Assembly (NCBI GenBank): GCA_035501735.1
Contig: DATJVR010000091.1
Location: 1 to 38,977 of the forward strand
Direction of reading: 5' to 3'
Length of the DNA stretch: 38,977 bases
Origin: PNAI01 sp035501735
GTDB lineage: Bacteria; Pseudomonadota; Alphaproteobacteria; Rhizobiales; Xanthobacteraceae
The notes beneath the pieces were generated by a model that was not told the origin of the DNA, made no database searches, and saw only the letters and a program-made list of their open reading frames with translations. Positions 1 through 8,015 of the stretch are shown here, in pieces. The position numbers and the translations under genes are program-made. Position 1 is the stretch's first letter. Every line of letters begins with the position of its first letter.

Positions 1-1
1 G

Positions 2-682
2 ATCGACGATATTGCACGCAACAATTTCATCCGTGACCTTGAGTGCCGCGAACTTACAATAAAGGGCTTACAGCAGATGATTGGTGTGTCGTTTACAGAG
101 CAAGGCATTACCGAAGAAAAGAACCAGAGGATTACGACCCTGTGTAACACGTTCGGCATACGTGGCGATGAATTGGGTGAGGCAGGAATGCGGCTTGCAA
201 AATCGCAAATCCTAAAACGTCTCGATGAAGGCAAGCTTCCGGAAAAAGTTCAACTTGATGGCGTGCCAATCATGTTTGAGCGTAATGAAACTGCGGTCTG
301 GCTATTTAACGGCGTCAGCTACTATACAATTCGTACCAAGACACAATACGTCGGCGCATCGCAGGGCTTTTCTTTTCGTGTGATGAAGGGTGTGTATTAT
401 AGAGTTGGCAGCTACAAGGGCGAACCGATCCAGACACAATACATGTCTGAGGAAGCTCGGGGTGCGCTAATTATCACCAATCAAAATCTCTATTTTTGGT
501 CACCCCAAAAAGTTTTGAAGATGCCACTAAACAAAATAATTTCGATGCAACCATACACTGATGGCATCCAAGTTGTGCGAGACGGCGCAAATGCCAGACC
601 TCAGATTTTCAAAATAGATGATCCACCGTTTGCATGCGACGCAATTGCGCGCTTGCATCAAATGGGGGAGGCCAAGCAGTGA
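2..682 (+). CDS. Left-truncated protein with C-terminal PH-like domain
   Basis: The reading frame is open from base 2 to the stop at 680-682, and the translation ahead of the first ATG (77) looks like ordinary protein, so the true start probably lies outside the window. A weak AAAGGG at 60-65 leaves the ATG at 77 possible (201 residues). The C-terminal third (about 449-660) has the alternating strands and the T-N-x-x-L-Y-F pattern of bacterial PH-like domains (ALIITNQNLYF, then K-I-I-S-x-x-P-Y-x-D-G-I). It resembles a family of uncharacterised proteins I recall with the same layout. Its function is unknown. The codon usage is AT-richer than in the genes beyond 1.7 kb. Its stop overlaps the next gene's GTG start by 4 bases, which indicates cotranscription and translational coupling. 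Confidence 0.75.
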   Translation: MDDIARNNFIRDLECRELTIKGLQQMIGVSFTEQGITEEKNQRITTLCNTFGIRGDELGEAGMRLAKSQILKRLDEGKLPEKVQLDGVPIMFERNETAVWLFNGVSYYTIRTKTQYVGASQGFSFRVMKGVYYRVGSYKGEPIQTQYMSEEARGALIITNQNLYFWSPQKVLKMPLNKIISMQPYTDGIQVVRDGANARPQIFKIDDPPFACDAIARLHQMGEAKQ

Positions 683-1278
683 AAGTGTGGCTTGTTGCAG
701 CGTTAGTCTTGTCGTTGTCTGTCGCTTCAAATGCTGCGGCAAAAAGGGAGCTGCGCGGATTTTTTCCTGGAATGTCCAAAGAAGAGGTTACTGAAAAAGG
801 TAAAGCAGCTGGCTGCTCCTATGCGCCGTCAGCGGGCTGCAAGGTGGACGATGGCGAACTGAACTTTAACTTCACAAAGACCCTCAGCCCACCACTTGTT
901 CGAGAGGTGGTGTTTAGGTTCAAGTCTGGCACTCAGCCCGCCGAAATGATCTCTCAAATCTCAAGTCAATTCGGTGTTCGGCCTGTGAAGTCTAACCAAC
1001 AGCAGGACATCATCCGGGCTATGGGTTGCAAAATTTGTTACGCGATAGATCGCTCTGGCAAGGTCGGCGGAGTGCTCGCGAGGTGGCAACTCGGCAACGG
1101 CCTCTCACTGCAATTGGATTTAAGAGACTATACTGGCGTTGGTCGAATTGAGATTGCGGACTACGCGCTGTTCTTGACCAGTCAAAAGGTTGAGGCTGCC
1201 GATAAGCAAGCGGAACAGCAAGCGCGAGATGTCGATGCGGCAAAATGTAGGAAGGTCAATCCCGTGCCGAAATTCTAA
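679..1278 (+). CDS. Small exported protein of unknown function
   Basis: The gene probably starts at GTG 679, overlapping the previous stop (GTGA), with GGGGGAG at 664-670 as ribosome-binding site. This start gives a clean signal peptide: a Lys near the start, then VWLVAALVLSLSVASNAAA. The frame is open further upstream, but the longer start would bury the signal peptide. The 199-residue product is therefore probably periplasmic. The mature part begins with an R-G-F-F-P-G-M-S-x-E-E-V segment and has Cys pairs around residues 40-47 and 117-120, so disulfides are possible. I recognise no named domain. Coupling to the PH-like protein suggests a shared role, unknown. The base composition is AT-rich like its partner, unlike the rest of the window. 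Confidence 0.7.
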   Translation: MKVWLVAALVLSLSVASNAAAKRELRGFFPGMSKEEVTEKGKAAGCSYAPSAGCKVDDGELNFNFTKTLSPPLVREVVFRFKSGTQPAEMISQISSQFGVRPVKSNQQQDIIRAMGCKICYAIDRSGKVGGVLARWQLGNGLSLQLDLRDYTGVGRIEIADYALFLTSQKVEAADKQAEQQARDVDAAKCRKVNPVPKF

Positions 1279-1712
1279 TCGATGCGATTCCCGACTTTAG
1301 ATTTTGAGGATCAAATAAGGTCCGTTGGCCGAGTTACGAGCTTCAGTGCCTGGCTTGCTGTTGCGAGTGCTGTAGCAAAATCAACCATTTACTCCTCCTT
1401 ACCGTTCACCGGAATTGGTGCGAAAATTTTTCTTAGGATTGCGGAGTCGTCGGCGACGGTAACTAATTAGAGTTCTCGTAGATCAGACCCGCACGCAGCA
1501 ATTTTGATAATTGGTCTCCGAAAATAAATTGCAGCGCCAACGAGCAGCCTAAAATTAAATTCGACCAATGGTCGTTGGGGTGGCCTACTTTCCAGGAGAT
1601 CACTATACCCCCGCCACCGCCACTGCCCCCAAAGCGACAAACGACGCTGATTGAATTCAATAATTCGGCTATAAGCGGCCGAGGTGAGATGTGCAGGCCA
1701 AAGACGCGGATA
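1279..1712. other. AT-rich intergenic stretch without a convincing gene
   Basis: These 434 bases lie between the two-gene AT-rich unit and the solute-binding protein gene. Short open frames occur on both strands: 62 codons at 1282-1470 on plus, and two overlapping 88-codon frames near 1463-1733 on minus. None has a good ribosome-binding site. The minus frame at 1463-1729 has hydrophobic segments and a glycine run and could be a remnant of a small membrane protein, but I cannot support it. The stretch should hold the promoter of the gene at 1713. Composition changes from AT-rich to GC-rich near its right end, so an island boundary may lie here. Confidence 0.5.
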
Positions 1713-2624
1713 ATGAATAGCAGAAACAAACATGGGTTGCGAAGCCCATCGCGTGCAATTCTAGGTCTTGCCTTGCTGCTCGGCGCGCTCGCGCCGGCGC
1801 TGGCGGTCGACGTCGTTCCCGCACCCGCACCGACGCCGACCCCTACTCAGGTCATCCACCCTGTTCCCATTCCGGGCTTCTGGGATCCCAAGCGGCGGCC
1901 GGAGCTGCCGGATCTGTCGCGCCTGTCGCAAATTCGGTTTCTGACCGAGATCGACTATCCGCCTTTCAATTTTGCCGGCCCCGACGGCAGCCACACCGGT
2001 TTCAATGTCGACCTCGCGCGCATGATCTGCGAAGAGCTCAAAGTGACGTGCAGCATTCAAATGCGGCGTTTCGATACGCTGGTTGATGCGCTCGCCGAGA
2101 ACCGGGGCGACGCTGTCATGGCCTCGATTGCGGTCACGCCGCAAACGCGGGCCCGCGTCGATTTCAGCGACCCCTACTATCGCACGCCCGCGCGCTTCGT
2201 GACGCGGCGCGACTCCGGCATTGACGACGTGCGTCCCGAGCTGCTCGAAGGCAGGAAAGTCGCCGTCGTCGCCGGCACCGCGCACGAGGCTTATTTGAAG
2301 GCCCTGTTCACGGAGGTCGAACTGCTCGCCTATCCGACGGAAGATTCCGCACGCAACGCACTGCGTGCCGGCGAGGTCGATCTCCTGTTCGGCGACGGCA
2401 TGTCGCTTGCGTTCTGGCTCAACGGCAGCGACTCGGCCGGCTGCTGCGCCTTCGTCGGCGGGCCGTTCACCGAAAGCCGGTATTTCGGCGAAGGCGTCGG
2501 CATCGCGGTACGCCGCGGCAACGACACACTCCGACTCGCCTTCAACTGGGCGCTGTTCCAGCTCTGGGAAAAGGGCCGCTTCTCCGATCTCTGGTTGCGG
2601 TATTTTCCGATCAGCCCCTATTGA
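1713..2624 (+). CDS. Family 3 extracellular solute-binding protein (orphan)
   Basis: This is a predicted periplasmic binding protein of the amino-acid ABC transporter type. The ATG at 1713 gives a signal peptide with basic residues followed by ILGLALLLGALAPALA, then a Pro/Ala/Thr-rich linker (PAPAPTPTPTQ). The PBPb fold runs from about residue 70 to the end: a ligand-site start Y-P-P-F-N-F, then G-F-N-V-D-L-A, the D-A-V-M-A-S-I-A-V-T segment, and a W-L-R-Y-F-P end. At 303 residues it is near the usual length. An in-frame ATG at 1689 sits too close to its GAGGTG; 1713 is preferred because of the signal peptide. No permease or ATPase gene is nearby, so it may serve a distant transporter or act as a sensor. 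The stop is 7 bases before the LysRS start. Confidence 0.85.
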   Translation: MNSRNKHGLRSPSRAILGLALLLGALAPALAVDVVPAPAPTPTPTQVIHPVPIPGFWDPKRRPELPDLSRLSQIRFLTEIDYPPFNFAGPDGSHTGFNVDLARMICEELKVTCSIQMRRFDTLVDALAENRGDAVMASIAVTPQTRARVDFSDPYYRTPARFVTRRDSGIDDVRPELLEGRKVAVVAGTAHEAYLKALFTEVELLAYPTEDSARNALRAGEVDLLFGDGMSLAFWLNGSDSAGCCAFVGGPFTESRYFGEGVGIAVRRGNDTLRLAFNWALFQLWEKGRFSDLWLRYFPISPY

Positions 2625-2631
2625 ACGCATC

Positions 2632-4269
2632 ATGTCCGTGACCGCACCCGCCGCCTCCTTGCGCGAAGTCGCCGAGAATTCGAACGCCTGGCCGTTCGAG
2701 GAGGCGCGCAAGATCGTCGCGCGGCTCAGGCGCAGCCCCAAGGACGAGGTGATCTTCGAGACCGGCTACGGCCCCTCTGGTCTGCCTCACCTCGGCACTT
2801 TCGGCGAGGTCGCGCGCACCACCATGGTGCGCCACGCTTTTCGCGTGCTCACCGACGACAAAGTGAAGACGCGGCTGATCGCTTTCTCCGACGACATGGA
2901 CGGCCTGCGCAAGGTTCCCGACAACGTCCCGAACAAGGATTTGCTCGCGCAGCATCTCGGCAAACCGCTGACGAAAGTTCCGGATCCATTCGGCACGCAT
3001 CCATCGTTCGGCGAGCACAACAACGCGCGCCTGCGCGCCTTCCTCGACGCGTTCGGCTTCGAATACGAATTTCTCTCGTCGACGCAATGCTACGGCTCGG
3101 GTCGCTTCGATGCTGCGTTGCTGCGCGTGCTGGAACGCTTCGATCAGGTGATGGGCATCATGCTCCCGAGCCTGCGCGAGGAGCGCGCGCAAACCTACTC
3201 GCCGTTCCTGCCGATCGATCCGGCCACCGGCATCGTGCTGCAGGTGCCGGTCGTCGCACACGACGCCAAAGCCGGCACCATCACCTATGAAAATCCGGAT
3301 ACCAAGCAGCCGGTCACCACGCCGGTCACCGGCGGCCGCTGCAAGCTGCAATGGAAGCCGGATTGGGCGATGCGCTGGGTCGCGCTTGGCGTCGACTATG
3401 AAATGGCCGGCAAGGATCTGATCGATTCGGTGAAACTGTCGGGCGAAATCTGCCAGGTGCTCGGCGCCACGCCGCCGGAAGGGTTCAACTACGAGCTTTT
3501 CCTCGACGAGAAGGGGCAGAAAATTTCGAAGTCCAAGGGCAACGGTCTCACCATCGAGGAATGGCTGCGCTATGCCAGCCCCGAGAGTCTGTCGCTGTTC
3601 ATGTATCGCGAACCGAGGGCCGCCAAGCGTCTGCATTTTGACGTCATCCCGCGCACGGTTGATGAGTACCAGCAGTTCCTCGACGGCTATCATCGCCAGG
3701 ATTTAAGGCAGCAGTTGTCGAACCCAGTCTGGCACATCCATTCCGGCGCACCCCCCAAGGTGGATATGCCGATTTCGTTCTCGATGATGCTCACGCTGGT
3801 GTCGTCGTCGAACGCCGAAAATGCCGAAACGCTGTGGGGCTTCATCGGCCGTTACCGGCCGGGTGTCACGCCGCAGACGCATCCCAAGCTCAAGGATCAG
3901 GTCGAATACGCCATCCATTACTTCCGCGACTTTGTTCTGCCGGCAAAGAAGTTCCGCAAGCCGACCGAGGTCGAGCGTGCGGCGCTGCTCGATCTGCGCG
4001 ACGCGCTCGCCCAGCTCTCCGTCGATGCGAGTGCCGAGGAGATCCAGACCGTGGTCTACGAGGTCGGCCGCCGCGATCCGTTCCTCGACAAGACCGGCAA
4101 GATCAAGACCAAGGACGGCAAGCCGGGCGTTTCGCTCGATTGGTTCAACATGCTCTATCAGGTGCTGCTCGGGCAGGAGAAAGGCCCGCGCTTCGGTTCC
4201 TTCGTCGCGCTTTACGGTGTGCAGAATACGGTTGCGATGATCGACGGCGCGCTGGCGCGCAGCGCGTGA
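2632..4269 (+). CDS. lysS: Lysyl-tRNA synthetase, class I
   Basis: This enzyme attaches lysine to tRNA-Lys in the cytoplasm. It is the class I (archaeal-type) form, which many alphaproteobacteria use in place of the class II enzyme. The Rossmann-fold signatures are present: the HIGH-equivalent H53-L-G-T56 within GPSGLPHLGTFGE, and the KMSKS-equivalent KISKS at residues 297-301. At 545 residues the length fits the family. The ATG at 2632 was chosen because residues 1-20 and onward match the expected N-terminus; the frame is open further upstream, overlapping the solute-binding protein in another frame. It is followed by an inverted-repeat region rather than a close neighbour. The identification is firm; the symbol is also written lysK. 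Confidence 0.97.
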   Translation: MSVTAPAASLREVAENSNAWPFEEARKIVARLRRSPKDEVIFETGYGPSGLPHLGTFGEVARTTMVRHAFRVLTDDKVKTRLIAFSDDMDGLRKVPDNVPNKDLLAQHLGKPLTKVPDPFGTHPSFGEHNNARLRAFLDAFGFEYEFLSSTQCYGSGRFDAALLRVLERFDQVMGIMLPSLREERAQTYSPFLPIDPATGIVLQVPVVAHDAKAGTITYENPDTKQPVTTPVTGGRCKLQWKPDWAMRWVALGVDYEMAGKDLIDSVKLSGEICQVLGATPPEGFNYELFLDEKGQKISKSKGNGLTIEEWLRYASPESLSLFMYREPRAAKRLHFDVIPRTVDEYQQFLDGYHRQDLRQQLSNPVWHIHSGAPPKVDMPISFSMMLTLVSSSNAENAETLWGFIGRYRPGVTPQTHPKLKDQVEYAIHYFRDFVLPAKKFRKPTEVERAALLDLRDALAQLSVDASAEEIQTVVYEVGRRDPFLDKTGKIKTKDGKPGVSLDWFNMLYQVLLGQEKGPRFGSFVALYGVQNTVAMIDGALARSA

Positions 4270-4272
4270 TGT

Positions 4273-4402
4273 ATCCCGCTCCGGCGGGGAAGGATGACCG
4301 AGCGGAGCGGAGGCGGGTGGGGGCGATCTTCGTTTGAACGCATGCTATATCACCCACCCCGGTTCGCTTCGTTCGCCGACCCTCCCCCAAGGGGGAGGAT
4401 GA
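4273..4402. repeat. Imperfect intergenic inverted repeat
   Basis: Almost the whole gap between lysS and the next gene is two diverged arms in opposite orientation. The left arm (about 4275-4328) carries gaccgagcggagcgg and GGGTGGGGG (4315-4323). The right arm (about 4349-4402), read on the other strand, carries the matching GGTCGGCGAACGAAGCG block and CCCACCCC (4353-4360). Such clover-like palindromic elements are dispersed in intergenic DNA of many Hyphomicrobiales; that is from memory, not a search. It could end lysS transcription or fold as RNA. Confidence 0.7.
4381..4398 (+). promoter_or_regulatory. Hairpin containing the ribosome-binding site
   Basis: CCTCCCCC and GGGGGAGG form a perfect inverted repeat separated by AA. 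The 3' arm (4391-4398) is also the only Shine-Dalgarno sequence for the ATG at 4409, 10 bases further on. If the RNA folds, the ribosome-binding site is paired. Whether this regulates anything is inference. Confidence 0.5.
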
Positions 4403-4408
4403 ACTGAC

Positions 4409-5149
4409 ATGACCGCCAACGCCCTCGCCCTCATTGGCATCACCATCATTTTCTCGTCCTTCGTTTCCGGCGTGTTCGGCATGGCTGGCGGCATGGTGCT
4501 GCTCGGCGTGCTGCTGGTCTATTTCGACGTCGCGACCGGCATGGTGCTGTTCTCGATCATTCAGCTCGCCGCCAACGGCTGGCGCGCGCTGCATTGGCGG
4601 CGCTACGTGCGCTGGCCGATCTTCTATCACTACGTGGCGGGTGCGATTGTCGCATTCGCGGTCATGCGATTGATCGCCTTCGTTCCCAATAAGATGATGG
4701 TCTATCTCGCGCTCGGCCTTATGCCGTTCGCGGTCGAGGTGCTGCCGATCTCGCTGCGGCCGAACATCGAATGGCGCGGCGTTCCGTTCATCACCGGCGT
4801 GCTGACCACTGTCATCCAGTTCCTGGCCGGCGTCGGCGGTCTGTTCCTCGACATCTTCTTTCAAAAGAGCATGCTCGATCGCAAGACCACCAACGCCACC
4901 AAGGCCGTGACGCAAACATTCAGCCACGTCTTGCGTGCGCTCTATTTCGGTTCGTTGTCCGCTTTGGACAATCTCGATACCTGGATTTGGGCGCCCGCCA
5001 TGGTGCTGGCGATCGGCGGCTCCTCGCTTGCGCCTTTCGTAGTCGAGCGCATGAGCGATCACGGCTTCCGGCAATGGACGCGCGCGATCATCTTTAGCAT
5101 CGCGGTGGTGTATCTTGCCCGCGCCGGCATGCTGATGTGGCGCGCATGA
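4409..5149 (+). CDS. TSUP (TauE/SafE) family membrane permease
   Basis: This 246-residue integral membrane protein has about seven or eight hydrophobic segments, from IGITIIFSSFVSGVFGMAGG near the start to the segment FSIAVVYLARAGMLM near the end. The G-x-x-G-M-A-G-G loop after the first segment is typical of the TauE/SafE (TSUP) family, which moves sulfite, sulfoacetate or other organic anions. The substrate here cannot be read from sequence. The start ATG 4409 follows GGGGGAGG at 4391-4398, which lies in a hairpin. The gene is convergent with the S24 repressor gene; no functional partner is adjacent. A second, unrelated-looking TSUP gene lies at 8798-9721. Confidence 0.88.
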   Translation: MTANALALIGITIIFSSFVSGVFGMAGGMVLLGVLLVYFDVATGMVLFSIIQLAANGWRALHWRRYVRWPIFYHYVAGAIVAFAVMRLIAFVPNKMMVYLALGLMPFAVEVLPISLRPNIEWRGVPFITGVLTTVIQFLAGVGGLFLDIFFQKSMLDRKTTNATKAVTQTFSHVLRALYFGSLSALDNLDTWIWAPAMVLAIGGSSLAPFVVERMSDHGFRQWTRAIIFSIAVVYLARAGMLMWRA

Positions 5150-5176
5150 GGCGCCTTTGTCACTGAGTGAGACTGG

Positions 5177-5195
5177 AGGCTTTTGGGCAAAGCCT
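5177..5195. terminator. Hairpin between convergent genes
   Basis: AGGCTTT and AAAGCCT form a perfect 7-bp stem around TGGGC, at the converging ends of the TSUP gene (stop 5147-5149) and the S24 repressor gene (stop 5194-5196). There is no long T run, so an intrinsic terminator is only possible. Confidence 0.35.
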
Positions 5196-5820
5196 ACTGG
5201 CTCGCCCACACGATGCGCGCGATCCACACCACGTCATCGAGCGCGAGCGTGCGTTCGGGGTGCTCGGCGTTGAGCGATTTGAGCTCGACCATCTTTGCGG
5301 TCTGCCGCTTGAGCTCCTTGGCAAGCACTTCGCCGTCCTTGGTGCGGACCACGACGCGATCGCCACGGCGGATCGGCGCGGCTGGCGATACGATGATCAC
5401 GTCGCCGTCCCGGTAGGCGGGCAGCATGGAATCGCCGGAGATTTCCAGCGCATAGGCGTGCTCGTCATTGATCGCGGGAAACGCGATTTCGTCCCAGCCT
5501 TTGCCGACGGGAAACCCGCCGTCGTCGAAATAACCGCCGGCGCCTGCTTCCGCGAATCCGATCAGCGGCACCGCTTGCGCCGGACTGGTGTTGTCGGCAA
5601 TCAACGACACGAAAGTGTCGACCCCCGTGCCGGTCGCCGCCAGCGCCTTGGCCACCGATTCGGTCGAAGGCCAGCGCGCCCGCCCGTCCGGCGTGATGCG
5701 CTTTGATCGGTTGAAGGTTGTGGGGTCGAGCCCGGCGCGTTTGGCAAGCCCCGATGGTGAAAGCTTTGCGCGTGCAGCAAGCCGGTCGAGTGCGTTCCAT
5801 ATCTGGGCATGTGTCAGCAT
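5194..5820 (-). CDS. LexA-like S24 peptidase / HTH repressor
   Basis: This is a cytoplasmic transcriptional repressor of the self-cleaving XRE-S24 type. The helix-turn-helix spans about residues 17-65 (S-G-L-A-K-R-A-G-L-D-P-T-T-F-N). The peptidase half follows: a possible Ala-Gly cleavage site in EAGAGG (91-96), the nucleophile Ser131 in GDSMLPAYRDGD, and the general base Lys168 in GEVLAKEL. Length is 208 residues from the ATG at 5820, favoured because related proteins I recall begin M-L-T/S-H-x-Q-I-W. A start at 5856 would add 12 residues; neither has a strong ribosome-binding site. It is divergent from pyrD across 170 bases, so it may control itself or pyrD. The target and inducing signal are unknown. 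Confidence 0.85.
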   Translation of the reverse strand: MLTHAQIWNALDRLAARAKLSPSGLAKRAGLDPTTFNRSKRITPDGRARWPSTESVAKALAATGTGVDTFVSLIADNTSPAQAVPLIGFAEAGAGGYFDDGGFPVGKGWDEIAFPAINDEHAYALEISGDSMLPAYRDGDVIIVSPAAPIRRGDRVVVRTKDGEVLAKELKRQTAKMVELKSLNAEHPERTLALDDVVWIARIVWASQ

Positions 5821-5990
5821 GGCCACCGCTTTCTGTTCGGCTGATCGATCGGGCATATAAGAATATTGTCCGTGATTAGGAATTAGTGCCTCATATTTCC
5901 TCTGTCCAGGCTTTTACCAGAGCTTATTCGACCCTGTCTTGAACAAACTCCTAGCCTCTCATAGGGTTCGCTTTCCCCGGAGGCATTTGA

Positions 5991-7082
5991 GTGATCGGGC
6001 TTTTTGACCGCTTGGCCCTGCCATTGTTGCGGGTGCTTCAGCCGGAACTCGCCCATGCGGCTACACTTCAGGCCTTGAAGTTCGCCCCCAGGCTGGGTCT
6101 CACCGATGACTCGCGTCTGGGCGGTCGGGTTTTTGGCCTAAACTTTTGCAATCCCATCGGAATAGCCGCTGGCTTCGATAAGAACGCCGAAGTCCCTGAT
6201 GCCTTGCTTGGTCTTGGCTTCGGCTTCGTCGAGGTCGGCACGGTGACGCCCCTGCCGCAGGCTGGCAATCCGAAGCCGCGGGTGTTTCGTCTCAATGCCG
6301 ACCAGGGCATCATCAACCGTCTTGGCTTTAATAGCGCAGGGGCCTCGGGGATCCTGGCGCGGCTCGTGGCGCGAGCCAATGCGGGGGGCATCGTCGGCGT
6401 CAATATCGGCGCCAACAAGGATTCGAGCGACCGATCCGCCGACTATGTTCGGCTGGTCGAGATCATGGCCCCGGTCGCGAGCTACCTGACCATCAATATT
6501 TCGTCGCCCAACACGCCGGGCCTGCGCGACCTGCAGACAGCGTCCGCTCTCGACGACCTGCTCGCGCGCGTTATGGCGACGCGCGACCGGGTCATGCCGC
6601 AGGCCGGTCCCACGCCTGTGCTTCTCAAGATCGCGCCGGATCTTTCGCTCAGCGATCTCGACGACGTCGTCGGCATCGCGCGCGCCCGTCGCGTCGACGG
6701 CATGATCGTCAGCAATACCACGATTGCGCGGCCGCACACCTTGCGCGATCGCGCCACCGCCAAGGAAACCGGCGGTCTCTCGGGCCGGCCGCTGTTTGCG
6801 CTCGCAACGCGGATGCTGGCCGAGACATACGTGCGGGTGGAAGGCGCATTCCCGTTGATCGGCGTCGGCGGCATCGATTCGGGCGGGGCCGCAATTGCCA
6901 AGATCAGAGCCGGTGCCGATCTCATCCAACTTTACAGCGCCCTGGTTTTCCAGGGCATCGGTCTTGTGGCCGAGATCAAACAGGCGCTGCTGCGCGCACT
7001 TGATCGCGAAGGCGCGGAGCGCCTCCCCGATCTTGTAGGCGCGGACGCGGCTGCCATGACCGCGGAAGAGTGGCCGCAGTAG
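5991..7082 (+). CDS. pyrD: Dihydroorotate dehydrogenase (quinone), class 2
   Basis: This is the membrane-associated FMN enzyme of pyrimidine synthesis; it oxidises dihydroorotate to orotate and passes electrons to quinone. The N-terminal helices (residues 1-35, LFDRLALPLLRVLQPELAH) form the quinone tunnel typical of class 2. The FMN barrel follows, with GIAAGFDKN (57-65), R-L-G-F-N-S at 110-115, and the class 2 catalytic serine Ser172 in NISSPNTPGLR. G-V-G-G-I and G-A-D-L-I-Q-L-Y-S mark the phosphate-binding end. At 363 residues it is standard length. The GTG start at 5991 has GGAGG at 5979-5983, 7 bases upstream. It converges on the DUF6460 gene, with 4 bases between the stops. Confidence 0.97.
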   Translation: MIGLFDRLALPLLRVLQPELAHAATLQALKFAPRLGLTDDSRLGGRVFGLNFCNPIGIAAGFDKNAEVPDALLGLGFGFVEVGTVTPLPQAGNPKPRVFRLNADQGIINRLGFNSAGASGILARLVARANAGGIVGVNIGANKDSSDRSADYVRLVEIMAPVASYLTINISSPNTPGLRDLQTASALDDLLARVMATRDRVMPQAGPTPVLLKIAPDLSLSDLDDVVGIARARRVDGMIVSNTTIARPHTLRDRATAKETGGLSGRPLFALATRMLAETYVRVEGAFPLIGVGGIDSGGAAIAKIRAGADLIQLYSALVFQGIGLVAEIKQALLRALDREGAERLPDLVGADAAAMTAEEWPQ

Positions 7083-7086
7083 ATTT

Positions 7087-7362
7087 CTACCGCCCGGCCG
7101 GTGCTCGGATCAGGCGCATTATGATCCAGATCGGGATCACCACCGCGGCGCCCAGCAGGAAATACCGCCAGAGCCAGATCACGGCGTCGAATCCCATGTG
7201 CCAGATGCGCTCCACCAGCCGGTAGATGCTTTCGATGATATTCCGCGGGTCAAACCCCAAGACTGACAGCACGACCCCGATCAGAATCGACAGCAGCACG
7301 AGCTTCGAGATCACCGCCATTGGTGGTCCGCCGAAAAACCGGGTGAGAGTGGGACTGGCCAT
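7087..7362 (-). CDS. DUF6460 small membrane protein
   Basis: This 91-residue protein has two hydrophobic segments (about VISKLVLLSILIGVVLSVLG and YFLLGAAVVIPIWIIMRLI) around a central conserved-looking stretch, E-R-I-W-H-M-G-F-D-A-V-I-W-L-W-R. It matches my memory of the DUF6460 family found in Hyphomicrobiales, which has no known function; it presumably sits in the inner membrane. The ATG at 7362 has GGAGC 8 bases upstream; an in-frame start at 7398 has no better site and would add a non-conserved lead. It is convergent with pyrD and divergent from the META-domain gene. Confidence 0.85.
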   Translation of the reverse strand: MASPTLTRFFGGPPMAVISKLVLLSILIGVVLSVLGFDPRNIIESIYRLVERIWHMGFDAVIWLWRYFLLGAAVVIPIWIIMRLIRAPAGR

Positions 7363-7576
7363 GTCATGCTCCGCGGCGCGCTCATAGCACAGCGCCAATC
7401 AGCCTTCATCTGTTCAGCGCCGACCTCGATGGACTGTTCCCCCCTCCCTTTGTGGATCAATTGGGGCAAAAACGCCCAAAATGGACCGAATCATTGCCGC
7501 ATTTGGCTGAAAACTTTTCCTCCGCCCGGCAAGGCATAACACCAAAAAGTTCTTCAATCCGTGCCGGGAGGAGGAC

Positions 7577-8011
7577 ATGCCCATGCAGCCCATCAGCTAT
7601 CTGCCGCAGCTCCTCACCGTGGCCGTGGTCTCCGCCGCTGTAAGCTCGCAATCGCCGTGGGGGTTTCCGCTGCAGCGGACCTTCGTCGCCACCTCCGTCA
7701 ACGGACAAAGCCTTGCTCCTGCCTCACCCACCCTGACCATCATGCGCGACCGCAATCAGAACGCGCTGACTGGCGCCGGCTTTGCCGGCTGCAACACATG
7801 GAACGGTCAGGTCTCACTCGGTCAAAGCGACTTTGGCGTCGACAATCTCGGCACCACCAAAAAGCTGTGCGGCGAGCAGATGGCGACGGAGATGACATTT
7901 CTGACGGCGCTCAAAGCCGTCAAGCGTTGGCGGATGGAGGGACCGTCACTCGTGCTCGAGGGCGACGGATCGACGATGCTGCTTTTGCCGCATTCGGACG
8001 GCAAGCTGTAG
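7577..8011 (+). CDS. META-domain (HslJ-like) protein
   Basis: Residues from about 35 onward match the META/DUF306 fold seen in E. coli HslJ: A-G-F-A-G-C-N-T-W-N-G, then L-G-T-T-K-K-L-C, then F-L-T-A-L and a final L-L-L-P. The two cysteines of these motifs may pair. The N-terminus (about 1-25) is weakly hydrophobic and may be a signal or membrane segment, so an envelope location is likely but not certain. GGGAGGAGG at 7566-7574 precedes two possible starts, ATG 7577 and ATG 7583. HslJ is linked to novobiocin resistance and heat response in E. coli; no such role can be claimed here. It is convergent with the TIGR02186 gene, with 4 bases between stops. Confidence 0.85.
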   Translation: MPMQPISYLPQLLTVAVVSAAVSSQSPWGFPLQRTFVATSVNGQSLAPASPTLTIMRDRNQNALTGAGFAGCNTWNGQVSLGQSDFGVDNLGTTKKLCGEQMATEMTFLTALKAVKRWRMEGPSLVLEGDGSTMLLLPHSDGKL

Positions 8012-8015
8012 CTCG

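Noticed and set aside
1282..1470. 62-codon plus-strand frame after the secreted protein gene
   Set aside because: There is no ribosome-binding site or recognisable motif.
1463..1729. 88-codon minus-strand frame with hydrophobic segments
   Set aside because: There is no ribosome-binding site, it overlaps a second equally long frame, and it crosses the start of the solute-binding protein gene.
5857..5990. Possible LexA box between the S24 repressor and pyrD
   Set aside because: GAACAAACTC is not followed by the GTTC half-site at the alphaproteobacterial spacing (GAAC-N7-GTTC).
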